Below, in pieces: positions 12,883-25,079 of a stretch of 64,000 nucleotides of DNA (the stretch's first letter is position 1; each line of letters opens with the position of its first letter). The notes under the pieces were generated by a model. It searched no databases and had not been told where the DNA came from. It saw only the letters and a list, made by a program, of their open reading frames with translations. The DNA comes from Glandiceps talaboti (lineage: Eukaryota; Hemichordata; Enteropneusta; Spengelidae), in NCBI RefSeq assembly GCF_964340395.1, contig NC_135549.1:31698332-31762331 (forward strand), written 5' to 3'. The position numbers and the translations under genes were made by a program.

Positions 12883-13829
12883 GTCTTGGCATGTGTTAAA
12901 CGTATTTACTAATCTTCTTTATATGGATGAGCCATATGGAAGTGTACCAGCAAACACCACTTCTTCTCCTCCGACATTCTCTGGTTCTCTCTGAATTTCC
13001 CCGTCTCCCTATGCCTGTCTCCCTGCCATTCCCTTCCACCCTCCCTGCCCCCCTCCCTCTATATCTGTCTGCCAGTCCTTCCGCCTGTCTGTCTCCCGTA
13101 CTGTCTCTCTGTTCTGCCTCTGTCTCCCCGACATTCTCTGTCGTTACATATGCGCCCAGTGTGACCTTTCCATCACATTTCATGTACTAAAATACTTTTA
13201 AGCCTAAAATTTACAGCGTGACCAACATAACAATCTATATTCCTCAGGGGTCCCTTTATAATATTTCTATCATGTACAAAATCCAGCAGTCAATATGATA
13301 TGTATCTGACAATCATGCTAAAGTAACAAATTCATATATATAACGTATAACTTGTAGTTTCGTATGCATTGGATGTTTACAATTTCTTATTTAAAACAAG
13401 GTAGGTGGCAACGACTTGGAAAACTAGGCCTCAATGCCTCAATGTTGCGTGGAAAACGAGCACCTGAATTAACAGTACTGTGGTCAGTTTACATGTATTG
13501 TACGCGATAAGACAAACTACCGAGACCTAATTATTCTCTTCAGACTTTTATCATCTTGTCAGTTATCTTAGAGTCATAATTTATATCTTATTGTGAGTAC
13601 ATAACATTTCAATGTATTTAGAATTGACATGTTGAAGATAATGAAATAAATAATGACAGTGTTTAGTACGTAAGCTCACTTGTGATATATATAAATTATG
13701 GTACCAGATTCCACTGTACGGTACAGATGTTCTATATCTCAATCTGTCAAAGCACATGCATACTGTTATGATTAGTCTGTATGCGGCGAAAGCTTTGTGT
13801 AGACAATGAAGTAGGCAATGCATTAACAT

Positions 13830-13915
13830 TCAACACAACACAACACAACACAACACAACACAACGCCACCACCACCACCACCACCACCACCACCAGCAGC
13901 AGCATCATCATCATC

Positions 13916-13949
<34 letters not shown>

Positions 13950-13972
13950 GCAGCAGCAGCAGCAGCAACATT
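13830..13972. repeat. Compound (CAACA)n-(CCA)n-(CAA)n-(CAG)n microsatellite
   Basis: Five adjoining simple-repeat types run one into the next: CAACA pentamers, CCA, CAT, CAA and CAG trimers. It gives Thr/Asn/Ser/His homopolymer open frames on both strands, which are artefacts. Confidence 0.9.
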
Positions 13973-14793
13973 AGCAAAAACAACACAAGGCTGCACACTT
14001 CGACTCTTTAAATCACATTGGACCAAATCCCGCGTACATTGTCTGTCAAGTGTCAGCGAACATAGAACTCAATATATATGACTTTTCCATACTATGATAT
14101 ACCATCCTAGAACATTATCCACATTATGATAACAACCTCTCGTCTCCTCAAATAATTCAGAGTCCGAATGAGAAGGTTGTAATATACAGAGTAATACGTA
14201 CAAAGTTTTATTGTTGTGTAATTATTATGTTGTGTTGTTTTGATTTTGTCGCTACGATTGTCTAATCACCATATTATGAACATAATCCAGAATAATCCAA
14301 CAAATAAATGCTTTTACCATTCAAGTTTGGTAAACATGTCATTTCGAAGACAAATTTACGAAACACATGTACAAGGAAACTCAAGATTTAGCAGACAAGG
14401 CATGGCGATGGCAGGCCAGCCCATACATATAAGGTGTAATAGAGTTTGTAGCATAAAGTGAGGTTGACGTCGTTGTTGTCTATGCCAAAAGATAGCGATA
14501 CTGTGTATAGTACTTTTATACTCGGTGACTTTGAACCAAGCATGACATTGGAAATTATGCACTTGGGATATACTTCAACGAGAAAAACATCAATGAAAAT
14601 ATTCAAGTCACTGAGTAAGACTTTGAACTTATCTATGATTGACTTACGTAGATTATGATGTACAATGTAGGTGATAGCCTTCATAGTATAGTAGTCGGCG
14701 TTCGATCTGTCTTCATCACGTTAAAAAAAACTGAACTGTTTGTACGTTGCAACCTATGTCATTTGATCTACCAAGTTTATCAACATATCTGAT

Positions 14794-14840
14794 ACAACAA
14801 CAACAACAACAACAATAATAATAATAATAATAATAACAAT

Positions 14841-14871
<31 letters not shown>

Positions 14872-14939
14872 GCAGCAGCAGCAGCAACAACAACAACAAC
14901 AACCACAACAACAACAGCAGCAGCAGCGGCAACAACAAC
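14794..14939. repeat. Compound (CAA)n/(ATA)n/(CAG)n microsatellite
   Basis: CAA, ATA, CAA and CAG runs follow each other, much as at 13830-13972. Non-coding context. Confidence 0.9.
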
Positions 14940-16081
14940 CTATGATAGGAAAAGTTTGCCTCTGTGAATAAGTGAGTGAGTCAGTGAATCAGTCAGTCAG
15001 TCAGTCAGTCAGTCAGTCAAGTAAAGAATTGTCTTGAAATGTTAGAATATGCCAACTATCATGGAAAAGTGATAGACTTGATTATACTCTGAAAAGATTA
15101 TTGTTGATAGCATACAATTTATTGTAAACTTACTACACGTCTTTTTAAGTTAACGCACCAAACAGAAATCATAGCTTTTTGAAAAGGAACTTTTAAAACT
15201 TACGCTTTGCATACGTACCTTCCAAGGCTTGTTTGGGCCTATGCTGCAGACTGCCATCAATACATATCGGATTGTAGTGATAAAAGACAGCGTAAGATAT
15301 CAGCTTACTGATTCGAAGACCATCTCAAAAGACACGATTTCAAGTTGACAAGCAAGCGATGACCCTCACTTTAAAGCTCACGTGCGTGCTGACCGTTGCA
15401 TGTGATATGATCGTACGATTGTTACATTTGGCATCAGTAATGATATCATTATATGCATATCACACGAACCGAGTAAAATTCAGCTAAACAAGATAAACAA
15501 CTCGTTGTACATTTTATCTTAGTGTATATTCTTTAGTTTCCAACTTCAAATGTTACCCCGGTCAGTGGCATTGCTTACAACATACCTACTAATCATGTTC
15601 ATTAGTACTCGGAAGAAATCTTATGTACGTCATCATACTTTAGATACAAAGGATTGTGGGACATTTTGTTGTAATGTGCGATGATTAGATGGATGGAACT
15701 TTCTGGAGGATTCTGGGTATTCAAGACTAGACTATTTGTGGTTACGAACTGTATGTGATAAAACGTTGACAGCAATGATTGGTTAAAATGATACCACATT
15801 CAACTTATTCAAACTGGTGGCAAGTTCTCCTTTCTGTTAGTCATTTTCGGTTACTACAGAATGACAATCGATCTATACAATCATATGGAAGAAAACATAA
15901 AGAAGAAAAGTAAGAACAGCAAAATTAACAGCGACACGAATCACAGGAGGGGCCGAACAATAGTAATAAAACCTTGTGTGGGGTGTAAACAACAGTTTTG
16001 CAACTTTTTTTACAAGAATAATTAAAGGGAGTATATATTATAAAAGAATCATTTTGTATGTTTTATCATTATATAATTTGT

Positions 16082-16652
16082 TAAACGCTTTGTATACGTC
16101 TTAAAGTACAAATTAACACTTTGTTTACGTCTTAAAGTACGGATTAACACTTTGTATACGTCTTAAAGTACAAATTAACACTTTGTTTACGTCTTAAAGT
16201 ACGGATTAACACTTTGTATACGTCTTAAAGTACGAATTAACACTTTGTTTACGTCTTAAAGTACGGATTAACACTTTGTATACGTCTTAAAGTACAAATT
16301 AACACTTTGTTTACGTCTTAAAGTACGGATTAACACTTTGTATACGTCTTAAAGTACGAATTAACACTTTGTATACGTCTTAAAGTACGAATTAATACTT
16401 TGTTTACGTCTTAAAGTACGGATTAACACTTTGTATACGTCTTAAAGTACAAATTAACACTTTGTTTACGTCTTAAAGTACGGATTAACACTTTGTATAC
16501 GTCTTAAAGTACAAATTAACACTTTGTTTACGTCTTAAAGTACGGATTAACACTTTGTATACGTCTTAAAGTACGAATTAACACTTTGTTTACGTCTTAA
16601 AGTACGAATTAACACTTTGTTTACGTCTTCAAGTATGAATTAACACTTGACA
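16082..16652. repeat. 31-bp minisatellite, about 18 copies, with a 62-bp higher-order unit
   Basis: The core TACGTCTTAAAGTAC recurs every 31 bp. Units alternate between a TGTATACG and a TGTTTACG version and between CAAATT/GAATT and CGGATT ends, so the larger repeating unit is mostly a 62-bp dimer. The last unit has TTCAAGTATG in place of TTAAAGTACG. Confidence 0.92.
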
Positions 16653-17380
16653 AATTTACCATGACAATAGTTCATGATATACTCCACAATAGTTGGAAAC
16701 GTAAACCGTAATTTTTATCATTTAAGTCTACATGCCATACATTATTAAATGGTTGATACGATATTTCGGGTTGGCAACTACACCTGCAGCTCCTCGAAGT
16801 CATCTACAAAATGGAGACATTAATTGTCGCTAAATTAAATTCAAAATAACGGTACCACAGTGACTATCGTTTAGTTGTACCCAGTAAGATTAGTTTGATT
16901 AATATTTTCAAATTGACAGCTCTTAGCAAATTATAATGTATGTTCCATTTCTTTATCATATCTTAGACCACTATATCGACTGGACTCTCAAGTCGATGAC
17001 GTTGGTTTAGATAAGACGGGTGTCGATATATGATATGTTACAAGTCAATACTTACAATGTCAACGTGTGATTCACATCTCACGTCAATGACGAATATCAA
17101 GAAATCAGGGCAAATAATAGTTGTTTTTATTACTGTCACAGGAAATGCATTCAATAAATATGTCCTTGTAAGATGGACTCTAAACTTAATCTGGTGATAA
17201 TGAATCATAGTCCATAAAGTAGGACAGCAAAATCAATCAAAAACGTGAAACAATGACGTACCAACTTCGACAGGCTTTCCAACTACAAAATGTTTCGTTT
17301 AACTACTCAATCAAAACAACCCTAAACAAATCACTTATCTTGGCATACCTAGCAGTTTACTAGTTACCTACATATACCTA

Positions 17381-17665
17381 ACCACCCACCCACCCACCCA
17401 CCTACCTACCTACCTACCCACTCATCTACCTACCCATCTACGTACCTACCTACCTACATACCTACCTACCTACCTACCTACCTATCTACATGTACCTTCC
17501 TACCTACCTACCTATATAGTGTACTAGACCTACCTACTTATATACAAACATGCATGCATGCACGCATACATGCACGCATACATACATACATACATACATA
17601 CATACATACATACATACATACATACATACATACATACATACATACATACGTACATACGTACGTAC
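17381..17665. repeat. (CCTA)n/(CCCA)n followed by (CATA)n tetranucleotide repeats
   Basis: A CCCA and CCTA tract (17381-17515) is followed after about 25 bp by a long CATA/TACA tract (17541-17665). The Tyr-Ile-His-Thr and Cys-Met-Tyr-Val open frames here are artefacts. Confidence 0.9.
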
Positions 17666-17989
17666 ATATGTATATATATAGTATACGCGCGCCATACACA
17701 CACCACAGTCCTCAAATCTCTAGTGATCAGCTGATTGTATCGAGTAAACATACAAATCCTTCGTTTTAACATTCAATGTCTTGCCTAGTAGGAGCACAGC
17801 TCCCCTGCAAGATATATGGTAGGTGATAGGATTGGGAAGAGGTAGTGGCTCCAAACGTCGTTGTAAGCTTCAGGATTCGCTGACCGCTGTCAAGTTTATT
17901 CACCTGTCAAGGCGCCATCGCCTTAATTACAGTGGCCATGTGGATGACAATTAGCTATTTATCTGTGAATTTTGATTGATAAAACAACT

Positions 17990-18262
17990 CTAATACGTTT
18001 TGTTCTATTTTGAAATACAATTTGACAGAACATATACCATTGAAGTCTGTGTTTGTAACTCAATAAATTGCAAAACATTGAAAACTGTGTCAAATAGTTG
18101 TTATTGTACATACAATTTTTTACACACTTTGTAGTTTTTTTGCAATGTATTGAGTTACAAACACAGACTTGGTGGATGTATGTTCATTTACAAACACAGA
18201 CTTGGTGGATGTATGTTCATTTACATTGTATTTCCAAGTAGAAAAATACAGTAAGGTTAATT
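17990..18262. repeat. Imperfect fold-back (inverted) repeat, MITE-like
   Basis: The left arm (about 17990-18078) contains GAAATACAAT, AAGTCTGTGTTTGTAACTCA and TTGCAAAA in that order. The right arm (about 18136-18262) contains their reverse complements in reverse order. The right arm also has an internal direct duplication of about 36 bp (ACAAACACAGACTTGGTGGA begins near 18157 and again near 18191). No open reading frame. A non-autonomous DNA transposon is the likeliest source. Confidence 0.7.
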
Positions 18263-19584
18263 TATAAATAAAAAGATCCAAAATAAATACATAAATACCC
18301 ATTTGTTATCCACATGGTAACCCTGATCCCCAACCCATAGTAAGAAGCTTAGTAATAAGCATCCTCAAATAACAGTATGTCATGTATATAGCGGCGTTTA
18401 ATAACATGGAAGGTAAAAATGGCGTTACACTCGAGTCTCTCCACGTATGAGACAATGTCTATTGTCTATATACCCACACGAACTATTGCAATAAAAGAAA
18501 TTACATTCAAGTCGTTATTTGAATAAAATAAGTATTTATGTAAAGACATGACAGCCTTATACATGCTGGACATTTCCAGTGTAAAGAAACTTCATGTTTT
18601 TTTTCTATTAATAGTACACACCTATTATCTTCCGTTGTCCGATGACGCAGTTGTATCACTCGAAGATGCCAGTGACGTCACGGCTAATCAGATCGCTTGA
18701 TTGTATACAATGGACGGTAGATATTTTTATTTATGTTGATGCGAGATTAAATAATTCGGAATATGATTGATGTGATTAAGTGATTCTTTATAAAGTAACA
18801 AGGTTGTCCAAGAACACGAAATGTTGAAAAGACAATGAAATGTGTTGACAGGAAAACTAGAATGGCATTGAATTTTTCTGTTGCCGCTACAAACGGTCTG
18901 TTAGTCAATGTCAACTGTGAAACTAGTCGACGATTCAAACTGAATTACGATTGAATTGTATGGAAACTTAATTTCAAGAAAATGTCAACATGAAGTCGAG
19001 TTCAACGAACCTAAATGGATATTATGGCTGTTTGAACTTGGCCGAACCGAAAGCTCCAATGAAAAAGTTACTGGTAACAGTTTCAGACATTTGGAGCGCC
19101 ATTTACATAAACTTTGTTTTAACAAGAACTAAACAGTTATAAACAAAATATATTCTAATGGACGCCAAAAACATAAATAAGAACACAGGGAATGACCAGA
19201 TATGCAAATGACGTAAACAGCCAAATGATTCGGCTGCAGTACATGTCGATCGTCTGTCGACAGTATGAAGTTTGGGGTGAGAACGAAAATAGTAATACCA
19301 CTATTAAATTTGCAGTAAGAAATATCCTTTTCTCCTTCTCATGGTCGTAAGTAAACATAATGTAAACAAACTTCAGTATCGTCAGTTAGATTGTCTAAGA
19401 TAGCCCATCCTAGCTGGATACAGCTACTAAACATTGGTGGCGCTATTACACTAAACCATTCTAGATCAATGGACACATTTTACATGTTCAATGGTCAATT
19501 GCGAATTAATTGCCGTCTTTGACTTAGTTTTGCATTTTTGATATCCAAACTTTAACAGCTAATCCTCCCCATGTAACAGACTCC

Positions 19585-19635
<51 letters not shown>

Positions 19636-19738
19636 AAGTCTGTAAGTCTGTCTGTCTGTCTGTCTGTCTGTCTGTATGTATTTATGTATGTGTGTGTATG
19701 TATGTATGTATGTATGTATGTATGTATGTATGTATATA
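19585..19738. repeat. (CTGT)n and (TATG)n tetranucleotide repeats
   Basis: CTGT runs (19585-19675) pass into TATG/TGTG runs (to about 19735), directly before the 5' end of the plus-strand LINE fragment. The same TATG motif forms the 3' tail of that element at 23441. Confidence 0.9.
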
Positions 19739-19758
19739 AATATCATATAAATTATTCA

Positions 19759-20604
19759 TGAAGCTCATACAGAAACGTCACATCGAGTGGATTGTCAACA
19801 CTCAACGCCTATCCACCCGTCAGAAAGGGTCTATGCCCAGAAATGGGCTGCAAGAACATGTATTCTGTTTAAAGTCTGCATTTAGTGATTTCCTTCACAC
19901 AAGCTCAAAACTATATGTTAGTTTCATTGATATCAAAGACGCTTTTGGCAGCATAGATCATGATTTCATGATCAGGGAATTGAAAGAAGCAGGATACCCA
20001 GACCTATATCTTGATATAACCAGAGACATCTATACGGTTCCACATTTCAGGTGAAAACAGCAAGTGCAATTACACAACCCATCCAACACAATAAAGGCAT
20101 TATCCAGGGGTGTCCGTGGTCAGTGATTGTTTTCGAGCAAGGCATTGACAAATGGCTACGCTGGATTGAGTGTCCTTATGGTAGAGTTCATACACCAAAT
20201 CCAGTGCAAGGCTATGTTGACGATCTAGATTTCATCGCTAACTCTGAACAAGAATTAAACACTATGCAATGACTACAAAAACAGATTCATTCATGGTAGC
20301 TAGCGGTATGCAAATTAAACATCGCAAATGTGGGATATTGCATGGTCAGCGAACTGGAAACAACTGGAAAAAGAATGAAAAGACGGGAGATACACAAGTA
20401 TCAATTCAAAATGCCCGTATACCAATGTATGAGCGCAAACAAGCGTATACATATCTCGGCTACCAAATGAATATTGAAAACTCTTGCAACAATGAACAAG
20501 TTAATATACTTATATCGGAATTTAAAGAAACCATGACAAAGATAGACGCATCCATGTTACCAACCTCTGCAAAACTTTCGGCTGTCAACGTAATGATAAG
20601 ATAA
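19759..20604 (+). pseudogene. 5' part of a broken plus-strand LINE reverse transcriptase
   Basis: Three overlapping frames (19759-20054, 20051-20272, 20269-20604) together read as one reverse transcriptase. The palm block FIDIKDAFGSIDHD is in the first, IIQGCPWSVIVFEQGIDKW and the catalytic-loop variant GYVDDLDFIA in the second, and a thumb-like region in the third. The frame breaks, the missing N-terminus and the missing endonuclease show that it is dead. It is interrupted at 20604 by another LINE and resumes at about 22926. The phrasing resembles early-branching elements with a restriction-like endonuclease (R2/NeSL-like); that class is a tentative call. Confidence 0.75.
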
Positions 20605-22925
20605 GATAAGATAACACTTTATTTTAGCCGTTTAGAAAATTTTACATTTCTAATTTGGTATTTAAACAAAATAAAGTTAATAATGATCTATGAAATATAA
20701 ATATTAAAATATACAGTAGTTCTAGTGTGTGTCTATTGACTACATGTATCATCCAGGTATATGTAGAGAGCGGTTATAATATCCTTATGTTTTGATTGTA
20801 GTATATATCTAAATTGCTCTCCTCTATCTAAGTTTATAAAGTTTGAGTTGAGGGTAGTGATAATACTAAACATTTTTTCTCTTTGTTTTGTATATAATTT
20901 ACAATGAATTAGATGATGTCTTTCATCTTCTATTTCTTTACAATGTGTACATAGTCTGTCTTCTACTGGTGTTTTTGGTTTTGTATATCTACCCTTCTCA
21001 ATGGCAAGTTGATGGCAACTTAATCTAAATTTGGCTATTGTTTTGATGTGTTGTTTATTGTTCATTACTTTAATGTATTCTTCTTGTTCCAGGGAATTTT
21101 TGAAGTTGTTGTATGTACGTAACTTAGAGTTTTCCCTTTTGTTATTTTCATTCCATTGATTGATATAATATTGTCTAATTGAGTTGTATAGTTCTTGTTT
21201 TGTTAAATTGTTGATATTCTTGCTGTTATATAATTGTATATTGTGTTCAAAGGTAGTTAGCCATGAACCTGTGTAATCATTGTTCTCCATGTCATTCATT
21301 GCATAATAGGCTAAGTTGTTATTGTCTAATGTCTTGAGGTATTTGTAATAGTTTATTGCTGAGTAGTATATTCTACTAATCAGTGGTTCTCTCCCAAGTT
21401 CCATTCTGCATCCTATTTTGCTCACTCTGTTGCTGACATTTAATATTTGGCGACAAAAACGTAGATGGAATTTTTCTGTCTCTGTTTTGTCCCAAGTTGT
21501 TTGATTTTGGAGAACACCCCATATTTCGCCAGCATATGTCAGGATAGGTAGCTGTGTTGTATTCATGAGTTTTTCCTTTATCTTAGTACTGTTTATCTTT
21601 GTCGAATATATCTGTGACTGGATTCTTGCAGCTTTGCTGGCTTTGTCTGACAATCTGGTTGCTGTGGAGCTCATAGAGCCATTTGTCTTGAATGTTACAC
21701 CGAGATATGTGTATTGTTCTGTAGTTTTTATTTCTTCCAAGCCACATTTGAATTGTCTTGTATCTTGTTTGCATCCTGATTTTCTAAATACCATTATTTG
21801 TGTTTTGTTTGCGTTTACTTGCAATCGCCAGTCTGTTGTGTATCGATGAAGGTAGTCTAATGCATTCTGTATTCCATCATAGGACGTTGACATCAATGCA
21901 ATATCATCTGCATACAACAGGCTGTTGATTGTTTTGTTATTAAGCTTTGGTGCATTTGTTTCAATGTTTGCGAGTCCGGTAGTGAAATCGTTTACAAAGA
22001 TATTAAACAATGTCGGGCTTAGTGGACAGCCTTGTTTAACTCCATTATCAATTTGGAACTTTTCTGTTATCACGTCAGTTAATTTCACGATGAAGTTCAT
22101 ATTGGTGTACATGTTTTTCATTATGTTGTATACATTTCCGTTGATGTTGTTACATAGTAATTTATAGAGTAGTGCTTTCCTCCAAATTGTATCAAAACAC
22201 TTTTTGAGGTCTACAAAGCAACAGTAGATTTTCTTATTTCTTGAATGGTATTTCTTTATAATAGTGTGCAGTGTAAGAATATGGTCGATAGTTCTATGTT
22301 TGCGTCGGAAACCTGCTTGGTTTGGGTGGATGATGTTATTTCTTTCCAGATAGTTTGATATTCTATTGTTAATGATCATACTAAATAATTTAGCTATCAC
22401 ATTACCAACTGAAATACCTCTGTAGTTGTTTGTGTCTGTCCTGTCTCCTTTCTTGTGTACTGGGGTTATAACGCTGGTATTCCATATTTTTGGATAGATT
22501 CCTGTATCTAGTACATTGTTGTATACTTGTGTCAGTGCTTGTTTAACTTTGATGTTGCTGTATTTTACTAGTTCTCCTGGAATGCCGTCTGGTCCACTTG
22601 CTTTATTATTTTTTATTGATCTTGTCACTTGTACCACTTCTGATAGTGTTATTGGTTTATTTAATTCATGATTGTTTTCCATTTCATTTTCTAATTGTAT
22701 TAGTTGTGTTTCTATTTCCTGTATTCTATCCGGTGTGGTAGTGTTATTTTTGCCAATTTGTTGGAAGTGTTTAGTCCATATAGTGTGCGGGATTTCTTTC
22801 AATTTGTTGTTTTCTTTGGTATTTGTGATAGAATTTATCTTCTGCCAGAAATCTTGTACATGTTCGTTTTCATCTGCAAGCTCTATTTGTGATAGTATTT
22901 TTTGTTGTTTGTCTTTCTGCATAAT
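20605..22925 (-). mobile_element. 5'-truncated LINE with intact reverse transcriptase, nested in the plus-strand LINE
   Basis: An uninterrupted minus-strand frame runs from the junction at about 22925 to 20733. It carries fingers and palm blocks NNYRGISVGN, HPNQAGFRRKHRTIDHI, YCCFVDLKKCFDTIW and GVKQGCPLSPTLFN, then the catalytic LLYADDIAL (YADD at about 21900-21914). A thumb and a C-terminal zinc-knuckle CTHCKEIEDERHHLIHC follow. There is no endonuclease domain: the 5' end is cut off. The 3' UTR has AATAAAG and ends in (TTATC)n at about 20598-20620. TAATG flanks both ends and looks like a 5-bp target-site duplication. The intact frame suggests a recent insertion. Confidence 0.85.
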
Positions 22926-23440
22926 GTGCATGTCAAAGCTGAATAAACGACCAGACATTACTATCATCGATAAACAGAACAAACATGCAATATTAGTTGA
23001 AGTGTCCGTACCCTTTCATGCACATATTTCATTGTGTTTTCAGGAGAAGTTTGACAAATATTTTCCGCTCTCACCAGAAATAAACACTACAGGCTTTCGT
23101 TCAGAAATAATAGTTAATGTCATTGGAAGTCTCGGAAATGTACATCATAAAGTCACAAGTGGTTTGATCAAAGTTGGTTTAAATAGAAGGAATTCCAAAT
23201 CCATCACCAAATATTGTAGTGTAAGCTCAATAATAGGTTCTTACAAAATTTGGAGATTGAGATGTAGGTACTATAACAACCAGATATCACGTGAACGTTT
23301 GTCATAAGTGACCAAGAGAAACTCGTTCACTAGTCAGTATGATTTCCTGCAAGGTATTGTGTGTGTATTCTGTAAAGGAATTATGTAAATACTTTACTTG
23401 TACATGCTATTTTTATGTAAGTTGGAAATAAAAGAATTTG
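22926..23440 (+). pseudogene. 3' part of the interrupted plus-strand LINE, with (TATG)n tail
   Basis: The open frame to 23307 begins right after the nested insertion and reads NKRPDITIIDKQNKHAILVE and on through EKFDKYFPL and VIGSLGNVHHK. This style (a PD motif, then a charged VE-V-VP block, then an EK-KY-L block) resembles the C-terminal endonuclease-like region of R2-type elements. Removing the nested LINE with one TAATG puts it in the same frame as 20269-20604. A 3' UTR with AATAAAAG (near 23428) leads into a TATG microsatellite. Confidence 0.7.
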
Positions 23441-23471
<31 letters not shown>

Positions 23472-23491
23472 TGTATGTATGTATGTGTGTA

Positions 23492-23544
<53 letters not shown>

Positions 23545-23553
23545 TGTGTGTAA

Positions 23554-23584
<31 letters not shown>

Positions 23585-23705
23585 TGTATGTATGTATGTA
23601 TACATGTATGTATGTATGCATGTATGTATGTATGTATGTATGTATGTATGTATGTATGTATGTATGTATGTATGTATGTGTGTGTGTGTGTGTGTGTGTA
23701 CGTGT
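23441..23705. repeat. (TATG)n microsatellite at the 3' end of a LINE
   Basis: About 260 bp of TATG/TGTG tetranucleotides, with a break near 23541 (AATGTGTGTAAA). It starts where the LINE 3' UTR ends, so it probably grew from the element's own simple-repeat tail. Confidence 0.9.
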
Positions 23706-25079
23706 GTGTATATGGGGTGGGGTATTTGTTTTCCATGTGTTTAACCTTAATATTTGAGTTGACTCACAACTATAAAATAATTGAGTCACACCTGTACATT
23801 TTCTAAACGAAAACAATCTTGCAGCACTATTAGATCGACGCCGTTCTCCTGAAATAGCCCAGATTATTCAATATATATATGCTTTATTCAAAGTACCGTG
23901 GCCACCGGCCTAACGTACAGAAAACAGTTTATAGAAAAAACTGCTAGTGTAGAGGTTTGTTGTGACAATCAGCAATGGTACATACAAATCCACATAATAA
24001 TAATAGCAAATACAACCAAAATTAGTCCATCATACTTTGGCGTAAACGGAAAGCAAAAAATACAAACTTTGCTAATTTATTCTGAGTATGAACATGATTT
24101 GTTCTCATCAAAGAATAAAATTTAAATTGCGAAGGAGGCTGAAAGAAATATTGTGGAATATACAATTCTCTCAATTGTTGATATACAGGGCATAATAAAC
24201 AAAAATAAAATTCATCTTCAATGAAATTACCAATGTTACATAAAATACATATTCTTCTTATATTCGTCTCTCCTTCCCTTTTCTATCGCTAAATTGTGAT
24301 TAGAAGCTCTAAATCTACAAAGAGTTGTTCGAAATATCATCTTATCGATATTTGACAGATAACTTTCATACTGCAGAAGAGATTTGAAATGTTTGTATGT
24401 GTCAAGATTTGGACTTTCTGACAAACCATTGACCCAACCCTGACCATCTATATCACGACATCTCTGCTTGAAGAGATTTAAAAATAAACGTTCGTCTCCC
24501 ACTCCTTGCATAATCCATACCTCCCCAAACCCATACGAAAATAAAAGATATTTGTCGTGCAGTGCCCAACAGTTCCGTCCATTTTCAGTCATATTGACTT
24601 AATACAGGTAACAATGATGAACATACCTAGAATCGTCCATATTTAATATATGCAACCAACACTTAATTATCCTTACAAACATATTAACCTTGAGAGAAAA
24701 ACGCCCAAGTTCCCCAGTAACAACGAGATTGGATGTGTTACTCTAAAGACGCAACACATAACGGCAAAATTTGAATTGCACTCGCTCAATATCTAGAGCT
24801 TTGTGAAAGCCCCAAATTTCACTTCCGTATAGAAGGATGGGAAGGATTTTTGTATCAAACACTTTCATTAAAACATTGATCGGTATTTCTCCAAATCTAC
24901 TTAAAGATGATTTCAAATTAAACAAAGCCTTACACGCTTGATCGGACAAAGACTTCTGTGCTTTATACCAACTGTCCCCACTTGAAAAGAAAAGTCCAAG
25001 ATATCTATAAAAAGAAACGACTTCAATAGGTCTGCCTTCCAGTACCCAACTTTCATACCTACGTAGTGGACCACCCTTT

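Larger units (their letters stand above)
10632..19758. other. Gene-poor intergenic region between the bHLH gene and the retrotransposon block
   Basis: I find no coding exon here. The open frames are short and either low-complexity or without domains. The region holds many simple repeats, a 31-bp minisatellite (16082-16652) and a fold-back repeat (17990-18262), listed separately. Unlisted small repeats are a (CTGT)n run at 12848-12878, a C/T-rich tract at about 12950-13140 and (AGTC)n at 14991-15019. A CRE-like TGACGTCA lies near 18671. Confidence 0.55.

Noticed and set aside
16082-16652. CRISPR-like regular repeat
   Set aside because: The 31-bp units are contiguous with no unique spacers, and the context is a eukaryotic intergenic region.
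21565-22167. Plus-strand open frames rich in Phe, Leu and Cys across the nested LINE
   Set aside because: Antisense shadows of the minus-strand reverse transcriptase.
23381-23816. Open frames of repeated His-Thr-Tyr-Ile or Cys-Met-Tyr-Val
   Set aside because: Translations of a (TATG)n microsatellite. The same applies at 17.5, 19.6, 48.1, 49.7 and 55.9 kb.
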